A stretch of DNA of 64,000 nt from Thraustochytrium sp. TN22 (Eukaryota; Sar; Bigyra; Thraustochytrida; Thraustochytriidae): NCBI GenBank assembly GCA_013306675.1, contig JABLUY010000213.1, positions 1-64,000 on the forward strand. The letters are read 5' to 3'. The notes beneath the pieces were generated by a model. The model was not told where the DNA came from, made no database searches, and worked only from the letters and a program-made list of their open reading frames with translations. The translations under genes were made by a program, and so were the position numbers. Numbering within the stretch: position 1 is the stretch's first letter; each line of letters opens with the position of its first letter. Of the stretch, positions 1 to 10,351 are shown piece by piece.

Positions 1-439
1 AGCGGCGGCGGCGGCGGCGGCAGCGCGCGCGCGCGCGCCACCACTCGCGCGCCCTCGGCGGCGCGGCTCGCGCGCGGCGCCCGGCGAGGCGAAGCGGTGC
101 GAAGCTCGATCGGCCGCGCGGAGCAGGAGGTGCGCCGTCGCGCTCTCCCGTCTCACCTCCCTCCCTCCCTCCCCCGCTCGCCCGGCCCGCTCGCTCGCCC
201 TCGCTTGCGCAGAGCAGCGCGCGCGCGAGCGCGGGTCGAGCGCGGGTCGCAGGCGGCCCTCCCCCCCTTCCCTCCGACACGCAGCGCGCGCGCGCGAGGC
301 GAGGCGAGGCGAGGCGAGACCCGGCGGCGGCCGGCTCGACACAGACGAGACGAGTCGAGTCGAGACGACACAGGACGCGACCCGGTCGAGGCAAGTCGCC
401 AAGTCTGGTCCCGTCGCGCGTGGCGGGCGCGAGGAAAAG
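1..439. other. GC-rich 5' flank of the first gene
   Basis: No gene is recognised here. The stretch begins with GGC-triplet and GC-dinucleotide runs and has pyrimidine-rich and GAGGC repeat patches around 150-320. An open frame runs through it in a different frame from the gene at 440, but its product is an arginine/alanine/proline-rich low-complexity string of the kind this GC content makes by chance. It probably holds the promoter and 5' leader of the small gene that starts at 440. Confidence 0.5.
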
Positions 440-793
440 ATGTCGTCCCGGCACGTGCAGGCGCGCGAGGAGGACATCGAGGGCCACGAGGAGGAGGAGC
501 ACATGGAGAAGCACCTGACGATGCGGTACAACATGCACGACCTGCGCATCTTCACGGAGTTCGAGCTCTGGGTGTCCGACTGGCTGGAGGAGCACATCCC
601 GGACGACTCGAAGCGCCCCGTGCTGGAGGCCGGCCGCATGGCGCGCCTGTCGGAGGAGAAACGCATCAAGGCGCTCAAAAAGGCTCTTGACCCTCACATC
701 TCGGACCCGGTCACCCGCGATGAGTTCATGGAAGAATACTTGACCCGCTTCAGGGAGCTGCCGGAGGACGTGCTCGCGACCCTGGGCCGCTGA
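440..793 (+). CDS. Small acidic protein of unknown function
   Basis: A 117-residue protein that I do not recognise. The first 25 residues are very acidic (runs of Glu). The rest looks like a compact helical domain with a conserved-looking aromatic core (MRYNMHDLRIF, then FELWVSDWLEEHIPDD) and a basic helix rich in Arg and Lys around residues 65-80. There is no signal peptide or membrane segment. Composition is that of a folded protein, unlike the Arg/Ala/Pro strings of nearby chance frames, so I take it as real. The start is the first ATG of the frame, preceded by GAGGAAAAG. The next gene is convergent and ends about 415 bases downstream. Confidence 0.65.
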   Translation: MSSRHVQAREEDIEGHEEEEHMEKHLTMRYNMHDLRIFTEFELWVSDWLEEHIPDDSKRPVLEAGRMARLSEEKRIKALKKALDPHISDPVTRDEFMEEYLTRFRELPEDVLATLGR

Positions 794-1207
794 GCGCGCG
801 TGCGTGCGGACGCTAGAGGGAGGGACAGAATCACGAAGATTTGACACTACCAGGTCATGAGCCGTCTGCATCGCAAATCTGGCAGAACCATTTTCGCAAG
901 CCAGCAGCTCTCTGAAGAACCGCCAATTTCATCCCTGCCCCGACTCATCAGAGGGCAAAACTCCCCCGCGCGCACGACATTGCAAATTGGGGCCCGGGAA
1001 ACAGCGCCCTGGCCAAGGCCGGCCGAGGCTGGCTAGCACTAGATGCATGCGCGCACATGAGCAGGCAAGTCGCCCATCACACATCTCGATCGCAAACACA
1101 TCATCATCGTTCCATTGCACATAAAGAGTTCACAGAAGAGAGGTCTTGTCTCGGCTTTGCCGACGTATACAAAGACTTCGCAGTGGAGAGGCTTCGTCTC
1201 GGCATGG
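794..1207. other. Convergent 3' spacer
   Basis: Lies between the stop of the small gene at 440-793 and the stop of the minus-strand gene at 1208. It is less GC-rich than the flanking coding DNA and should hold both 3' untranslated regions. No gene or repeat is visible. Confidence 0.4.
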
Positions 1208-1906
1208 TTAGCTGGGGCTGTTGCTGTCGCCGTCGGCCAGCGACTTCTCCCGCAGACGATGCGCGACGAAGTTCTTGATGCGCTGGTCCTCCTCGAGCAG
1301 CCGATGGTACATGGGCGTGTTCATCCAGCGCGCGCGGTCGCGCTGCTGGCGCTTGTTTCCGTTGGCAAAGATGCCAGGGCCCGGCAGGAGCGCGTCGCCG
1401 GCCCTCTTGTCACGCCGCGTGAGGTCCAGCGCGAGCCGGTGGTCCTGAATCTGGAGCTTGTGCACCGTGTCGAACCAAGGCACGCGGCCACGGTACTCCT
1501 GCAGCCTGTGCTGGTACGGCTCGCTCTTGTACACCATGATGAAGTTACGGAGCTTTGGGTCGTGAATGCTGTCCAGCAGGTCCGTATGCGTGGACCGCCG
1601 CCGGACGCGGAGCGAGCCAGCCTTGAGTGCGGATCTGCCGTCGCGCCAACGCCGCTCCTGGTGCGCGGGGGCTTCCTCGAGCAGCTTGGCTGTGCCGTCC
1701 TCGCCTTCCCGGTCCTCTGACAAACCTGGCTCATCGCCCCACGATTCGTCCTCTCTCTCGTCGTGCTCCTCGGCCCCTTCGTTCTCGTCCTCGTCCTCGC
1801 TCTCCATCTCGCTGCCCCTTTTCCCGGAGCTTTGAGGCCGTGCACCGGTGCCGTCTTCGTCCTCGTCCCCGCCCGCGGTTCTCCCGTCCACCTCCGTTGG
1901 CGGTCT

Positions 1907-1951
<45 letters not shown>

Positions 1952-4840
1952 CCGGCCGGGCCGAAGGTCGGCGAGCGTGCCAGCGTTCACAAGTGCGCCC
2001 CGGGGCGGCACCTTGCCGGGGAGGCCGAAACCCTCAGCCTGGTCCTCGAGCAGGTCCGTCGCGTCCACGGGCGAGCCGCCCGGACTTCGCTGGTACATTT
2101 CGAAGAAATAGCGCTTCTGCTGCGGTGCTGGCTCGACTGCCTCGATGGCAGCCAAGAACGCCTCGTCACACTCGTGGCCCTCGCGCTGCCGCAGCCGCCG
2201 CAGCTGGCGCACAAAACGCTTGCCGGACTTGAGCCCCTGCATGTACTTGTGCTGGCCGTTGCGGCCCAGCTCGGACTGCTTGAGCTGCACGCGCGCGCGC
2301 ATGAGCAGATTCTCACCCGAGTGGTGGCCAGCGGACACCATCTTGCTGCGCATGTCCAGCTTGCTCTGCACGACACGGATACGGAAAACACCTGCGCGGT
2401 CCACGCAGTGGGCGCCCACCAATGGCTGCTTGGGAAGCCGGTGCAGCACGGCGTCCATGGTCTTGACCGGGTCCGAGCTCTCCTTGCCGTCGGCCTCGCC
2501 ATCGCGCATCTTCGCGCGCGACGCGCGCGGCACGTCATGTGCCTCCGCGGCGCACAAGAAGGCGAGGTCCTGCTCCAGGTACACGTGCATGTCGCTCTCA
2601 ATCTGCACGCGCTCAGAGCGCCGGTTTGACTGGGTGGAGTCGCCGGCGCCAGCACCAGCCGAAGCACCACCACCGCTGGCCTCAAGCGACGCGTGCTTCT
2701 TGCGCTGCGCACGCATGTGCTCGAGACGCCGATTTGAGGCCACGCCGAAGCGCCACTGGCCGAGATGCGTCGCTGACTTGTTCATTCGCTGGATGCGCTC
2801 CAGGTTGCTTGCGTCGCGGAAAAGCTCGTCCAGGCTCTTCTCGCCGCGCGAGGCGATGCCCGGGAGACTCGGCAGATAGGTCAAGATGGGCAGCACGTGG
2901 CCAATGGGGTGCTCCTCGTGCTGCGCGCTACTCGTGCCGCTTCCACCACTGCCTCCGGCGGACCGGCGTGGCGACCCACCCGCCTCGCTATTCGCCGTCG
3001 TGCTCGCCTTGGCAGTATACGCCTGCGAGCGGTCGACCGAGATTGTGTCGATGAGCGCCCCACCCGAGACACGCGTGCCGAGGATGGACCCGTCCTTCCA
3101 GGAAAACTGCCCGCTACCAGCATGAAGGCACAGCCAGACATCGTCACCGACGTTGACCGGGCCCACGTACTCGGGGTCGTGCAGGTTGACCAGCGTGAAC
3201 AGCATGCTGTACTTGGCCTTGGTAAAGACCAGCTGGGGCTTGCTGGCGTTCGCCTTGGACGCGGCTCCGGCAGCACCCCCGCCACCAAGGCCGCCGTGGT
3301 CGCCGCTGTCGCCGCCAAAGCCAGCACCGGGTCGACGATGCGCGTCAGAGGCAGCCGTGCGAGCCCTGCCCGACCCTGGCTCACTTGCTCCTTCGCTCTC
3401 GTTGTCTTCGTCTCCAGTGTTCTGTCCTGCGCCGTCGCCGCCGGCGCCCTCGTCGCTGTGTAGCGCTCGCGGATGCATCATCCAGCTCAGATCGCCCTTT
3501 GGGCCGCTCGCGGTGAGGAAGGAGCCGTCGTGCGCCTCGATGGCAATTTGCGATCCATAGAAGAGTCGCGTATTCAGAGCGGGCGGCGTGAATTCGATCG
3601 TGCGAATCGCCTCGCCGTCCTCCTCCGCGCCGCTACCGCCGTCCCTCGCCTCGCGCCACTCCGCAAGCGAGCTCCTCTTGGTCGGTGACCCGGGCGAGGC
3701 TGCGCGGCCCTTGCGCTCCTTGAAGGACGCAGACTTGGGCGACGGCACGCGGCCAGTGCGCTCCTCTTCGCGGTCTTTGCGGTCCAGGAAGCGGCGCACC
3801 GTGTCGTGGCGCGAGTGGTGGCCCTGCTGGCGGGCCAAGCTTAAAAAGGTCCCAACCGAGTTGTTCCCGGCCCTCGTTGGTGACGCGCTGCCGGCCGGGG
3901 TTGCTCGCTTGCGGCTATGCAAGCCTGCTCGTGGTCCCGAACGTAGCTGGCGCGCGCGCGTGCTGTTCGATGGCCAGCCCGGATGTCCTTGCTCCTGATC
4001 CTGCCCCTGCCCCTGCTGCTTGATCTGTTGTTGCAGCGGAGACAAGCCGCGTGGTCCGCCGACCGGAGCGGTCTTGAGCTTGCCCGAGAATGTTCCGGTG
4101 GACCACGCGCTGTCCTGCCTACGCATCGTGGTCTCAAGCCGCAGCCGTGCGACCTGGCGAAAGTCAGACATGCGCCGCGAGATGCGGTCCCGGCGCACCG
4201 CGCTGGACTTGTACTGCGCCACGTAGCCCTGAGCGAGCGCCACCGGATTGCTCATCACCAACTGCGCCTGTTCATGAGGAAGCACCACAGGTGACCCAGC
4301 CTTGCCGCCGCGCTTCCGTGGCCCGGCTGCGTTGCTCGTGGCGGCCCTCCCGATGCCAGCGGCCAGCGACGGCTGCCGCATCATAGGCGCCGGCCCCCCA
4401 CGCCACGACATGTCCTGTGGCGTCGCGGCGGCGGCAGCCTGCTGCTTGAGATGATCGTGCTCCTCGCGCTGAAGTACGCGGGCGTCGTCCTCGTCCACGT
4501 TGAGCACGCTCGTCAGCGTGCGGCCCGCCTGGAGTTGTGTGAGCCGTCGACTCGAGGTGCCAATGTGCTGCCACAGCGCCGTCTTGAGTGGGAAGGACCG
4601 CGGGTGCCGCCCGCGCTGCAGCGCCTCGTGCACCTGCACGCTCTGCGCGAGCCGCTCGCGCGTCCTTTGCTGCCGCGCCGCGGCGTCCTCCGCCTGCGGC
4701 TTGCCCAGGGCCGGCGCGGACGCAGAAGCGCGCATCGACGGCGACCGAGTGCCCTCGTCCGCCGCGCCGAGAGCAGGCGACATGGCAGCCCCGTCAAGCA
4801 CGCGCGCGCGCGCGCGCGCGCGAGCTGCAGACTGTGCCAC
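1208..4840 (-). CDS. Large protein with a possible beta-trefoil (MIR-like) segment, function unknown
   Basis: About 1,210 residues in one frame. Most of it is charged and low in complexity, but there are structured blocks. A block around residues 420-580 (LFYGSQIAIEAHDGSFLTA, then DDVWLCLHAGSGQF) resembles the beta-trefoil repeats of MIR or Ins145_P3 domains. A helical block around 800-920 and a basic C-terminal block around 1,080-1,210 (LRNFIMVYKSEPYQ, VPWFDTVHKLQ) also look conserved. A run of about 13 Thr (ACG codons, a triplet repeat at 1911-1951) sits before an acidic Glu/Asp stretch. The first Met lies just before an Arg-Ala repeat made by a CG run, so the second Met at 4783 is an equally good start. 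No membrane segment is seen. The beta-trefoil call is tentative and the protein's job is unknown. Confidence 0.7.
1909..1953. repeat. GTC/GAC trinucleotide microsatellite
   Basis: About 13-14 copies of GTC on the plus strand. On the coding (minus) strand it reads as ACG codons and gives a poly-threonine tract in the 1.2 kaa protein. Confidence 0.9.
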
Positions 4841-5292
4841 GCCTCGGGGCGCGCCACGCTGCGACCCGGAGGTGGTCGCACCGACACCGAGACTCGAAGT
4901 AAGAGAGTGCAGCTCTCAATTCATCCGTTGAGATGAGAGCAAGAGGATTTTTTTTCTCACTGCCGGCGGGCACGCCGGGAGCTTGTGATTGCAGAGAGTG
5001 ATCCATAGATTCCATTCCATACTACTGACATGGGAGACAGTGAGGGCAGGGGGTACGCAAAGCTTGCATGCGCGCTTCGAACTGTCGTACCGGCAAGGCA
5101 ACTCTGGTCCCCGCGACTCAAGGCGGCGCGATGGCTTGCCGGCGGACTGTCTTCCGATCGCCTTCTGGTCCTCTAGGTCCCTTTCAGTCGTCTCGGCGCC
5201 AGGTGCCGGTTTGTGCACGGACATGAAGAGATCAAATCATCCTTTTTCACTGCAGCTTAACGTTACGGTGTCCAGGCTGGGCCGGCTCGCAC
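4841..5292. other. Spacer between two minus-strand genes
   Basis: Holds the 5' flank of the gene at 1208-4840 and the 3' flank of Rpn10. It is noticeably less GC-rich, with a T8 run near 4950. No coding signal is recognised. Confidence 0.4.
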
Positions 5293-6952
5293 TCACTTGC
5301 GCGAGGAAGAGCGCTTCTTGGAGGAGGAGCGCCTCTTGCTGCTCCTCCGGCTCCGGCTGTCGTCCTCGTTGTCCTCGTCGTCGTCCTCAGCGTCCTGCTC
5401 GTCGCCAAGGGCGCCAGAAGCGCCGGCCTCGGCCATGGCAGCGCGGATCTGAGGGTCGTTTACATCAACGCCGGGAAGGCCAGTGAGCAGGCCCTGGACG
5501 AAGTTGGGGTCGAGGAACCTGGCGGCATCCGCGTTGGCGGCGCCGCGATGATCATCCTCGTCGCCAGCGCCGGCACCGGCGCCAGCGCCGCCCTCGTCCG
5601 CCATGGACATCATGAGGGCCTGCTGCAGCATGGCGTCATCGTCCATATCGTCCATGGCGGCGGCAGCGGCGGCCGCCGCATCGTCGTCATCGTCCCGACC
5701 GCGGTGGCTGCGGCGCGAGCTCCGCGAGGCGGAGCGGCGCGAGGAGTGACGCGAGGAGGAGCGGCGCGAGGAGGAGCGGCGCGAGGAGGAGCGGCGCGAG
5801 GAAGAGCGGCGCGAGGAGGAACGGCGCGAGGAGGAACGGCCGTCATCGTCGTCGTCGTCGTTGCCGCCGCCGCGAGCGCTGTCCTCGGCCTCGCCGGCGT
5901 TGCTGTCGTTGGCCGCCTTGCGCTCCGCCTCGGCGCGAGCCTCCTCCATAGATACACGTAATGCGATGGCCAGCTCCGGGTCGAGGTTGGGGTCAACGCC
6001 GCCGTACTCGGAGAAGGCGGCCGCGGCGCCGGCGCCGCTGCCATCCTCGCCCGTGACGATGGGCGAGGTGATGAGAACGTCCGAGGGCAGCGTGCCGCGC
6101 GGGATGGAGACCATGTGGCTGTTGTTGTTCTTGTTGACAGCCTCGATGAGCGCCTCGATCTTGGCCTCGTTCTCGCCCTCCTCGCCCATGATGACAACGT
6201 CCACGGCGATGTTGCCCTTCTTGAGCTGCTTGCCGATCTTGACCAGCTTGCGCTCGTCCGCCTCCACGGGGCTGCCCACGAACATGACGATGCGCTGGCC
6301 ACCGTTCTTGTTCTTCCTGTGCTTGAGGGCGAGCTGGGCAATCTGCAGGCCGGCGGCGAAGTTCGCCTTGCCGCCCACACGAATGCCGGCCGAGGCGCTC
6401 AGGATGCGGCCCATGTCGTCCGTGGGCGAGCACAGCACCTCGACGCCCGCTCCGGCCATGGTCATGATGCCTACGGTACTCTCCGGGTTCTGCTGCGTCT
6501 TGCTGCCGCACACCAGGTTGGCGGCGTCGTGCTGCGCCTCCATGCGCGTCGGCATGTAGTCGCCGTTGCGCATCCACTCCGAGTTATCCAGGCACACCAT
6601 CGTCGATTCGAGCGGCACTGCGCGCGCGAGCGAAAGAGCGAGCGTCACGTCAGGTCACATCCTTCCCGTCAGTCCTCTGTCCTCTCGCTCATTCCTCGCC
6701 AACCGGTCAAGCAAGCGCTCGAGCGAGCTCCGCTGGCCCCAAACCAGGCCTCCTCGCGCCGGCCTCCGCCGCCCGCGCCCACGCCGCCGTGCGTGCGCCC
6801 CAACCGCCCGCGCGGCCTGGGGTGGATGGATGAGGTGCCGCCAGGATCTCTCCCATCCATCCGCCTCGCCAGCACGCCTGGCGCCGCCCAGGGCGGCTCT
6901 GCGCCGCGCGGCCGGCCGGGGCCACCGCTGCCGCCGCCGCCGCCAACTCACT
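5293..6952 (-). CDS. RPN10: 26S proteasome ubiquitin receptor Rpn10/PSMD4/S5a, with RS-repeat insert
   Basis: Rpn10 sits between lid and base of the 26S proteasome and captures polyubiquitin. The von Willebrand A domain fills about the first 190 residues (STMVCLDNSEWMRNGDY is the family signature). A first ubiquitin-interacting motif follows (LDPELAIALRVSMEEAR) and a second, DDAMLQQALMMSM. The conserved tail LDPNFVQGLLTGLPGVD is present. Unusually, about 60 residues of RSSSR repeats lie between the two UIMs, and another Arg/Ser/Lys tail ends the protein. The start looks spliced: a GTGAGT donor at 6951-6946 and a CAG acceptor at 6620-6618 would join A(6952) to TG(6617-6616), making the ATG and giving about 441 residues beginning MPLESTMVC, close to family N termini. 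Without splicing the frame starts at 6648 with ten extra atypical residues. Identity is secure; the exact start is inferred. Confidence 0.93.
5715..5842 (-). repeat. 15-bp tandem repeat encoding RSSSR units in Rpn10
   Basis: About six near-perfect 15-bp units, flanked by degenerate ones, that read Arg-Ser-Ser-Ser-Arg on the minus strand. The array lies between the two ubiquitin-interacting motifs of Rpn10. Confidence 0.85.
6618..6951 (-). other. Probable intron splitting the Rpn10 start codon
   Basis: On the minus strand the sequence opens with GTGAGT and ends with a pyrimidine-containing run and CAG. Removal joins A at 6952 to TG at 6617-6616, creating the only ATG that gives a family-like N terminus. 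No ATG followed by one base and a GT donor was found in the same interval. Inference from splice signals and family alignment only. Confidence 0.5.
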
Positions 6953-7404
6953 CGTGCCCGCCGCCGCCGCCGCGCGCGCGCGCGTCGCTCGCCGCCTCGC
7001 GCCTCGCCGGGTCTGCCCGGAACGAACTGGAGCGAAGCCGCGCGGATAGGCCGCTTCGCGGAGAAGGGCCGCCGCCGTTAGGCCGCCGTTTCGCGCGCGG
7101 CGCGCAACTGCGCAACGCGTTTAGGGCCGGCCGCGTGCCGCCGGCGCGTCCGAGGCGGAGGCGGGTCGAGTCCAAGGCTGCAAAGCCAAGCCGAGGCCAG
7201 CGCGCGCGCGCGCGCGGCGGCGGCGGCGGCGGCGCGAGGCGGCGGCGCGCCCGGCGCGGCGCGGCGCGGCGCGGCGCGGCGAGGCGAGGCGCCCGTCGCA
7301 GCCCCCGCGCGGCGGCCGGCGGCCGGCAGCGGGCGCTCGAGGGCGCGGGAGGGAGGGGGAGGGCGCGGAACGCGCGGCGCGCCGAGGGCGCGGAGGTGGA
7401 GGGC
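6953..7404. promoter_or_regulatory. Divergent intergenic region between Rpn10 and the CH-domain gene
   Basis: A GC-rich spacer with CG-dinucleotide and GGC/GCGGC runs (7200-7290) that must contain the promoters of both divergent genes. No TATA-like element is visible. The reading frame of the CH protein is open through this stretch but encodes only Arg/Pro/Ala-rich low-complexity sequence. Confidence 0.45.
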
Positions 7405-8421
7405 ATGGCGACGAGGTCGCAGCGGCGAGGGTCGGTGGAGTCGGCGACGAGCGCGTGGAGCATGGTGAGTGCGGACGAGCTGACGGCCGTGGCGCGGCGG
7501 TCGCTGGCCAAGTGGCTGACGCAGGAGAGCGAGCTGCGCGTGCGCGGGTTCTCGGACGACGTCTTCGTGGCCGACCTACGCGACGGCACGGTGCTGTGCG
7601 CCATCCTGGAGCGCATGGGCTGGCTGGCGGACGGGCCAGCCGCCGCGCGCGTCAAGGAGGTCAAGGCCACGGCGGCTCAGGGCATCGACGAGCGCCGCGA
7701 GCTCCCACGCGCCATCAAGCGCGAGAACCTGGTCGCCTTTGTGGAGTCCGTGGTGGCGGCCGTCGACATGGACCACACCTACGTCGGCGACCTGGAGGGC
7801 CTATGCAAGGAGAACCTCGACACCATTATTTTGCCCTTCCTCATCGAATTCAGGGACGTGGTTGAGGAGGAGCGCGCGGCGGGCGATACGGCGGAGGACG
7901 AACCCTTCGATGACTCGGACCCCTTCGTCGAGGCACATAGTCACAAGGTCCGCGCGTCCTTGGCTGAGAGGGCTTTGCCTGCTGCAGAGCCCGAGGACGA
8001 GGAAAATGTCGAAGAGGAGAACGCTGTCGATCAGGAGGAGGATGCAGCAGAGCGAGCAGCCGAGGTCTACAAGAATGAGGAAGAGGGTGCCGGCGATTCC
8101 GTGGGCGAGGAAGGAAGCGGCGAATATACGCCCTCATCGCGACCGGGCAAGCCGCGCCGACGCCGACAGGAGCGCGTGCGGGCCCGGAGCAGCCGCGGCG
8201 CCTCACTGGGCAGCGAAGTGACTGAGGAGGAGGTGGATGAGGCGCTGAGCTCCCTGATCGGCTTCGTCATCTTCGTCGCTGCAATGTTCCTCATCATCAC
8301 ATTCTTCACCGACCTGATTGGCATCACCGACATCGGGTTTTCGCGCTTTCTCGGCATGCGTCCCTCGGCAGCTCCTCGCGAGGATATCACGTGGTATGCC
8401 GACATCAAGCGGTCCTGGTGA
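7405..8421 (+). CDS. Calponin-homology domain protein with a C-terminal membrane anchor
   Basis: About 338 residues. Residues 30-155 resemble a calponin-homology fold: a helix with LAKWLTQESELRVRGF, then DLRDGTVLCAILERMGW, and ENLVAFVESVVAAVDM, with ENLDTIILPFLIEF closing. CH domains commonly bind actin or microtubules. A long Glu/Asp-rich linker and a basic patch (PRRRRQERVRARSSR) follow. Then comes one strong hydrophobic segment at about 282-307 (LIGFVIFVAAMFLIITFF) and a 30-residue tail. The layout suggests a protein that ties the cytoskeleton to a membrane, as KASH-type or other tail-anchored CH proteins do, but no KASH motif is seen. The start at 7405 is the first ATG of the structured part; the frame stays open upstream in low-complexity sequence. 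It converges with the DUF402 gene. Confidence 0.75.
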   Translation: MATRSQRRGSVESATSAWSMVSADELTAVARRSLAKWLTQESELRVRGFSDDVFVADLRDGTVLCAILERMGWLADGPAAARVKEVKATAAQGIDERRELPRAIKRENLVAFVESVVAAVDMDHTYVGDLEGLCKENLDTIILPFLIEFRDVVEEERAAGDTAEDEPFDDSDPFVEAHSHKVRASLAERALPAAEPEDEENVEEENAVDQEEDAAERAAEVYKNEEEGAGDSVGEEGSGEYTPSSRPGKPRRRRQERVRARSSRGASLGSEVTEEEVDEALSSLIGFVIFVAAMFLIITFFTDLIGITDIGFSRFLGMRPSAAPREDITWYADIKRSW

Positions 8422-8583
8422 GCGCTCCTTTGCTCGCTCGGGTTCTTTCGCTCGCTCGGGTTCTTTTGCTCGCTCGGGTTCCTTCAATCGCTCGGGCTTC
8501 TTTGGTTGCTTGGGTTCCTTGGGTCGCTCGCCCCCGGGCCCTCCGGCGGCATTTGATCCGTTCTTCACATGTACAGTCATTTC
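8422..8583. repeat. Tandem CGCTCGGGTTCTTT-like repeat in a convergent spacer
   Basis: About four to five imperfect copies of a GCTCGCTCGGGTTC(T/C)TT unit lie between about 8430 and 8530, directly after the stop of the CH gene and before the end of the DUF402 gene. Confidence 0.7.
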
Positions 8584-9120
8584 TCATTTCAGGTCGTCTC
8601 TTGCTTGCGCCTCTTCCTCTTGCGCGGCGGCGATTTCGCGGTCCACGCGGGCAAGGGTGAGCGCGAGATCCGCGCCCATCGCGCGCTGGAAGCGCTCGAG
8701 CGAGGCGATGTGGTCCTCGCTCAGGTCGCCAGCGTCGAGAGCGCGCTCCACCTCGTCCTCGTCCTCCAGCTTGGCCTCCCAGGCGCCCCCGCTCCCGCTG
8801 GGCCGCACCACCGCGTCGAGAAGAACATCCCAGAACTCCACGACGCCCTCCTCCTTGGCCAGCGCCGCCGACTGCGCATCGAAGCGGTACATGAGCAAGC
8901 GCCCGTCTACGTCATGGATGCGGTAGGCAGCCCACGGCGTCTCACGGCCCAAGGGCCACACGCCCCACGAGTACGAGCCGCCGCGCAGTCCATACGGGTT
9001 GCCCGCCGGCGCCACCCAGCGGCCCACCACCACCTCGCTCGTCTGCCGCCACAGCTCCAGCGAGAACCGCTGCTGCCTCCCGTCCAGCTTGTGCTTCACC
9101 TCCACCAGCGCGCGCCGCAT
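8584..9120 (-). CDS. DUF402 (FomD/Ntdp-like) domain protein
   Basis: A 178-residue soluble protein. The pattern matches the DUF402 fold: a strand-rich N-terminal half with VVGRWVAPAGNPYGLRGGSY, then WAAYRIHDVDGRLLMYRFD, the acidic VVEFWDVLLDAVVRP, and a helical tail with LEDEDEVERALDAGDLSEDH. Studied bacterial members (Ntdp, FomD) are metal-dependent hydrolases of nucleoside di- or triphosphates or of CMP-linked substrates. The acidic cluster here is compatible with metal binding, though I cannot map the ligands with certainty. The family is mainly bacterial, so a eukaryotic copy in a standard GC-rich context may be an old transfer. No targeting peptide is seen. It converges with the CH gene and is separated from the next upstream gene by over 1.2 kb. 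Confidence 0.7.
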   Translation of the reverse strand: MRRALVEVKHKLDGRQQRFSLELWRQTSEVVVGRWVAPAGNPYGLRGGSYSWGVWPLGRETPWAAYRIHDVDGRLLMYRFDAQSAALAKEEGVVEFWDVLLDAVVRPSGSGGAWEAKLEDEDEVERALDAGDLSEDHIASLERFQRAMGADLALTLARVDREIAAAQEEEAQARDDLK

Positions 9121-9304
9121 CCTCGCTCCTTCGCGAGCGCCCGCGCGCCGTGCGCCGTGTGCCTTGCGCCGTGCGCCGTGCGCCTGGCCGCCTGGCCGCG
9201 GCGATCGCTAGCTAGTAGCTAGCTTGCCAGGCCTGCTACCGCTTCGCCGGGATTGGATGGATGCCATGGCTCGTGCAGGTCCTCGTGCAGGGCGGCAGGA
9301 CCGT

Positions 9305-9342
<38 letters not shown>

Positions 9343-10320
9343 CGACGAGACTGCCACTGGCCAGCAACTGCAGCGCCGCGACCGTGACCAGCAGCCCCTG
9401 CGAGTGGCACTTCAGGCCCTCTCGCGCGGGTCTTGCTGGGCTCCGTGTCCGTCGTGTCCTGTGCTCACGTTGCGGCTCAGCTCGTCGATCGATCGCCAGG
9501 GACTCCGACCCTCCAGGGCCTCCCAGCAGAACCGGAACGTCGAACCACGCTGTCCGGGCAACTGCCGTCGTGCAGGCCGTCCACCAGCGCCGCGGCGGGC
9601 CAGGCGAAGCAAGTCAAGATCGAGTCCCGCGTGGTACCTACGTTGATCTCGCCAAGCGCGTACCGGTGGCACCCGTACCTCCTGCGCAGTCTGCGCTGGC
9701 TCACCCCTGGCAAAAAGAAGGGCGGCCCTTGCCTCCGAGAGTCCGAGTCGGCTGCAAGTTGCCTTCCAGCCCCACGCAAGCCAAACCAGAGCCGGCGCTC
9801 GCGATTTACGCCGCCTCGCACGCACGGCGGCGCAGCCGCGGTCTTGCTCCGGGTCGCCCAGGCTCTTGGCGGGTTCCGAGTCCTCGAAGGCGTGACGGTG
9901 CGTGGCCACGCCTGCCAGTGGACCGCGGGCGCCGAGATCTGTGCGCGCGCCGTGAACTTGAAGGCGCGAGGGCCGCGGTCACGGGCCGCAGGCGAGTCCT
10001 CGCTAACTTACTATCCGCCAACAAACGTTGTCCCCCGCGCGTCAAGTTCCCCGCCCGGCTGCCCAATCAGGCTCCAGCTACTAGCTAGGCTAGCTCTCTA
10101 GAGTAGCGCGCAGGCTGGACGGGCCCCGCCAGACCGCGCCAGACTGCGCCAGTGCGGGTTGCGCCGCCGCCTGTCGCTGTGTCGCCGCTGGTCGCGCGAC
10201 CAGCGCGTGCCGCGGCGCTCTCGCACCGCGGCCCGCGGCGCCGTGTTCAACCACTGCAGGTTGAAGGAGGCGCGGCAGAGCGGCAAGGCGGCGGCGGCGG
10301 CGGCGGAGGCGGCGGCGAAA

Positions 10321-10351
<31 letters not shown>

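Noticed and set aside
97-690. 197-residue open frame overlapping the first gene
   Set aside because: It shares DNA with the better supported protein at 440 in another frame, and its product is Arg/Ala/Pro/Gly-rich low-complexity sequence.
9261-10101. Overlapping plus- and minus-strand frames of 165-275 residues in the DUF402-hydrolase spacer
   Set aside because: No domain, hydrophobic pattern or family motif; several mutually exclusive frames cross the same DNA, as expected from the base composition.
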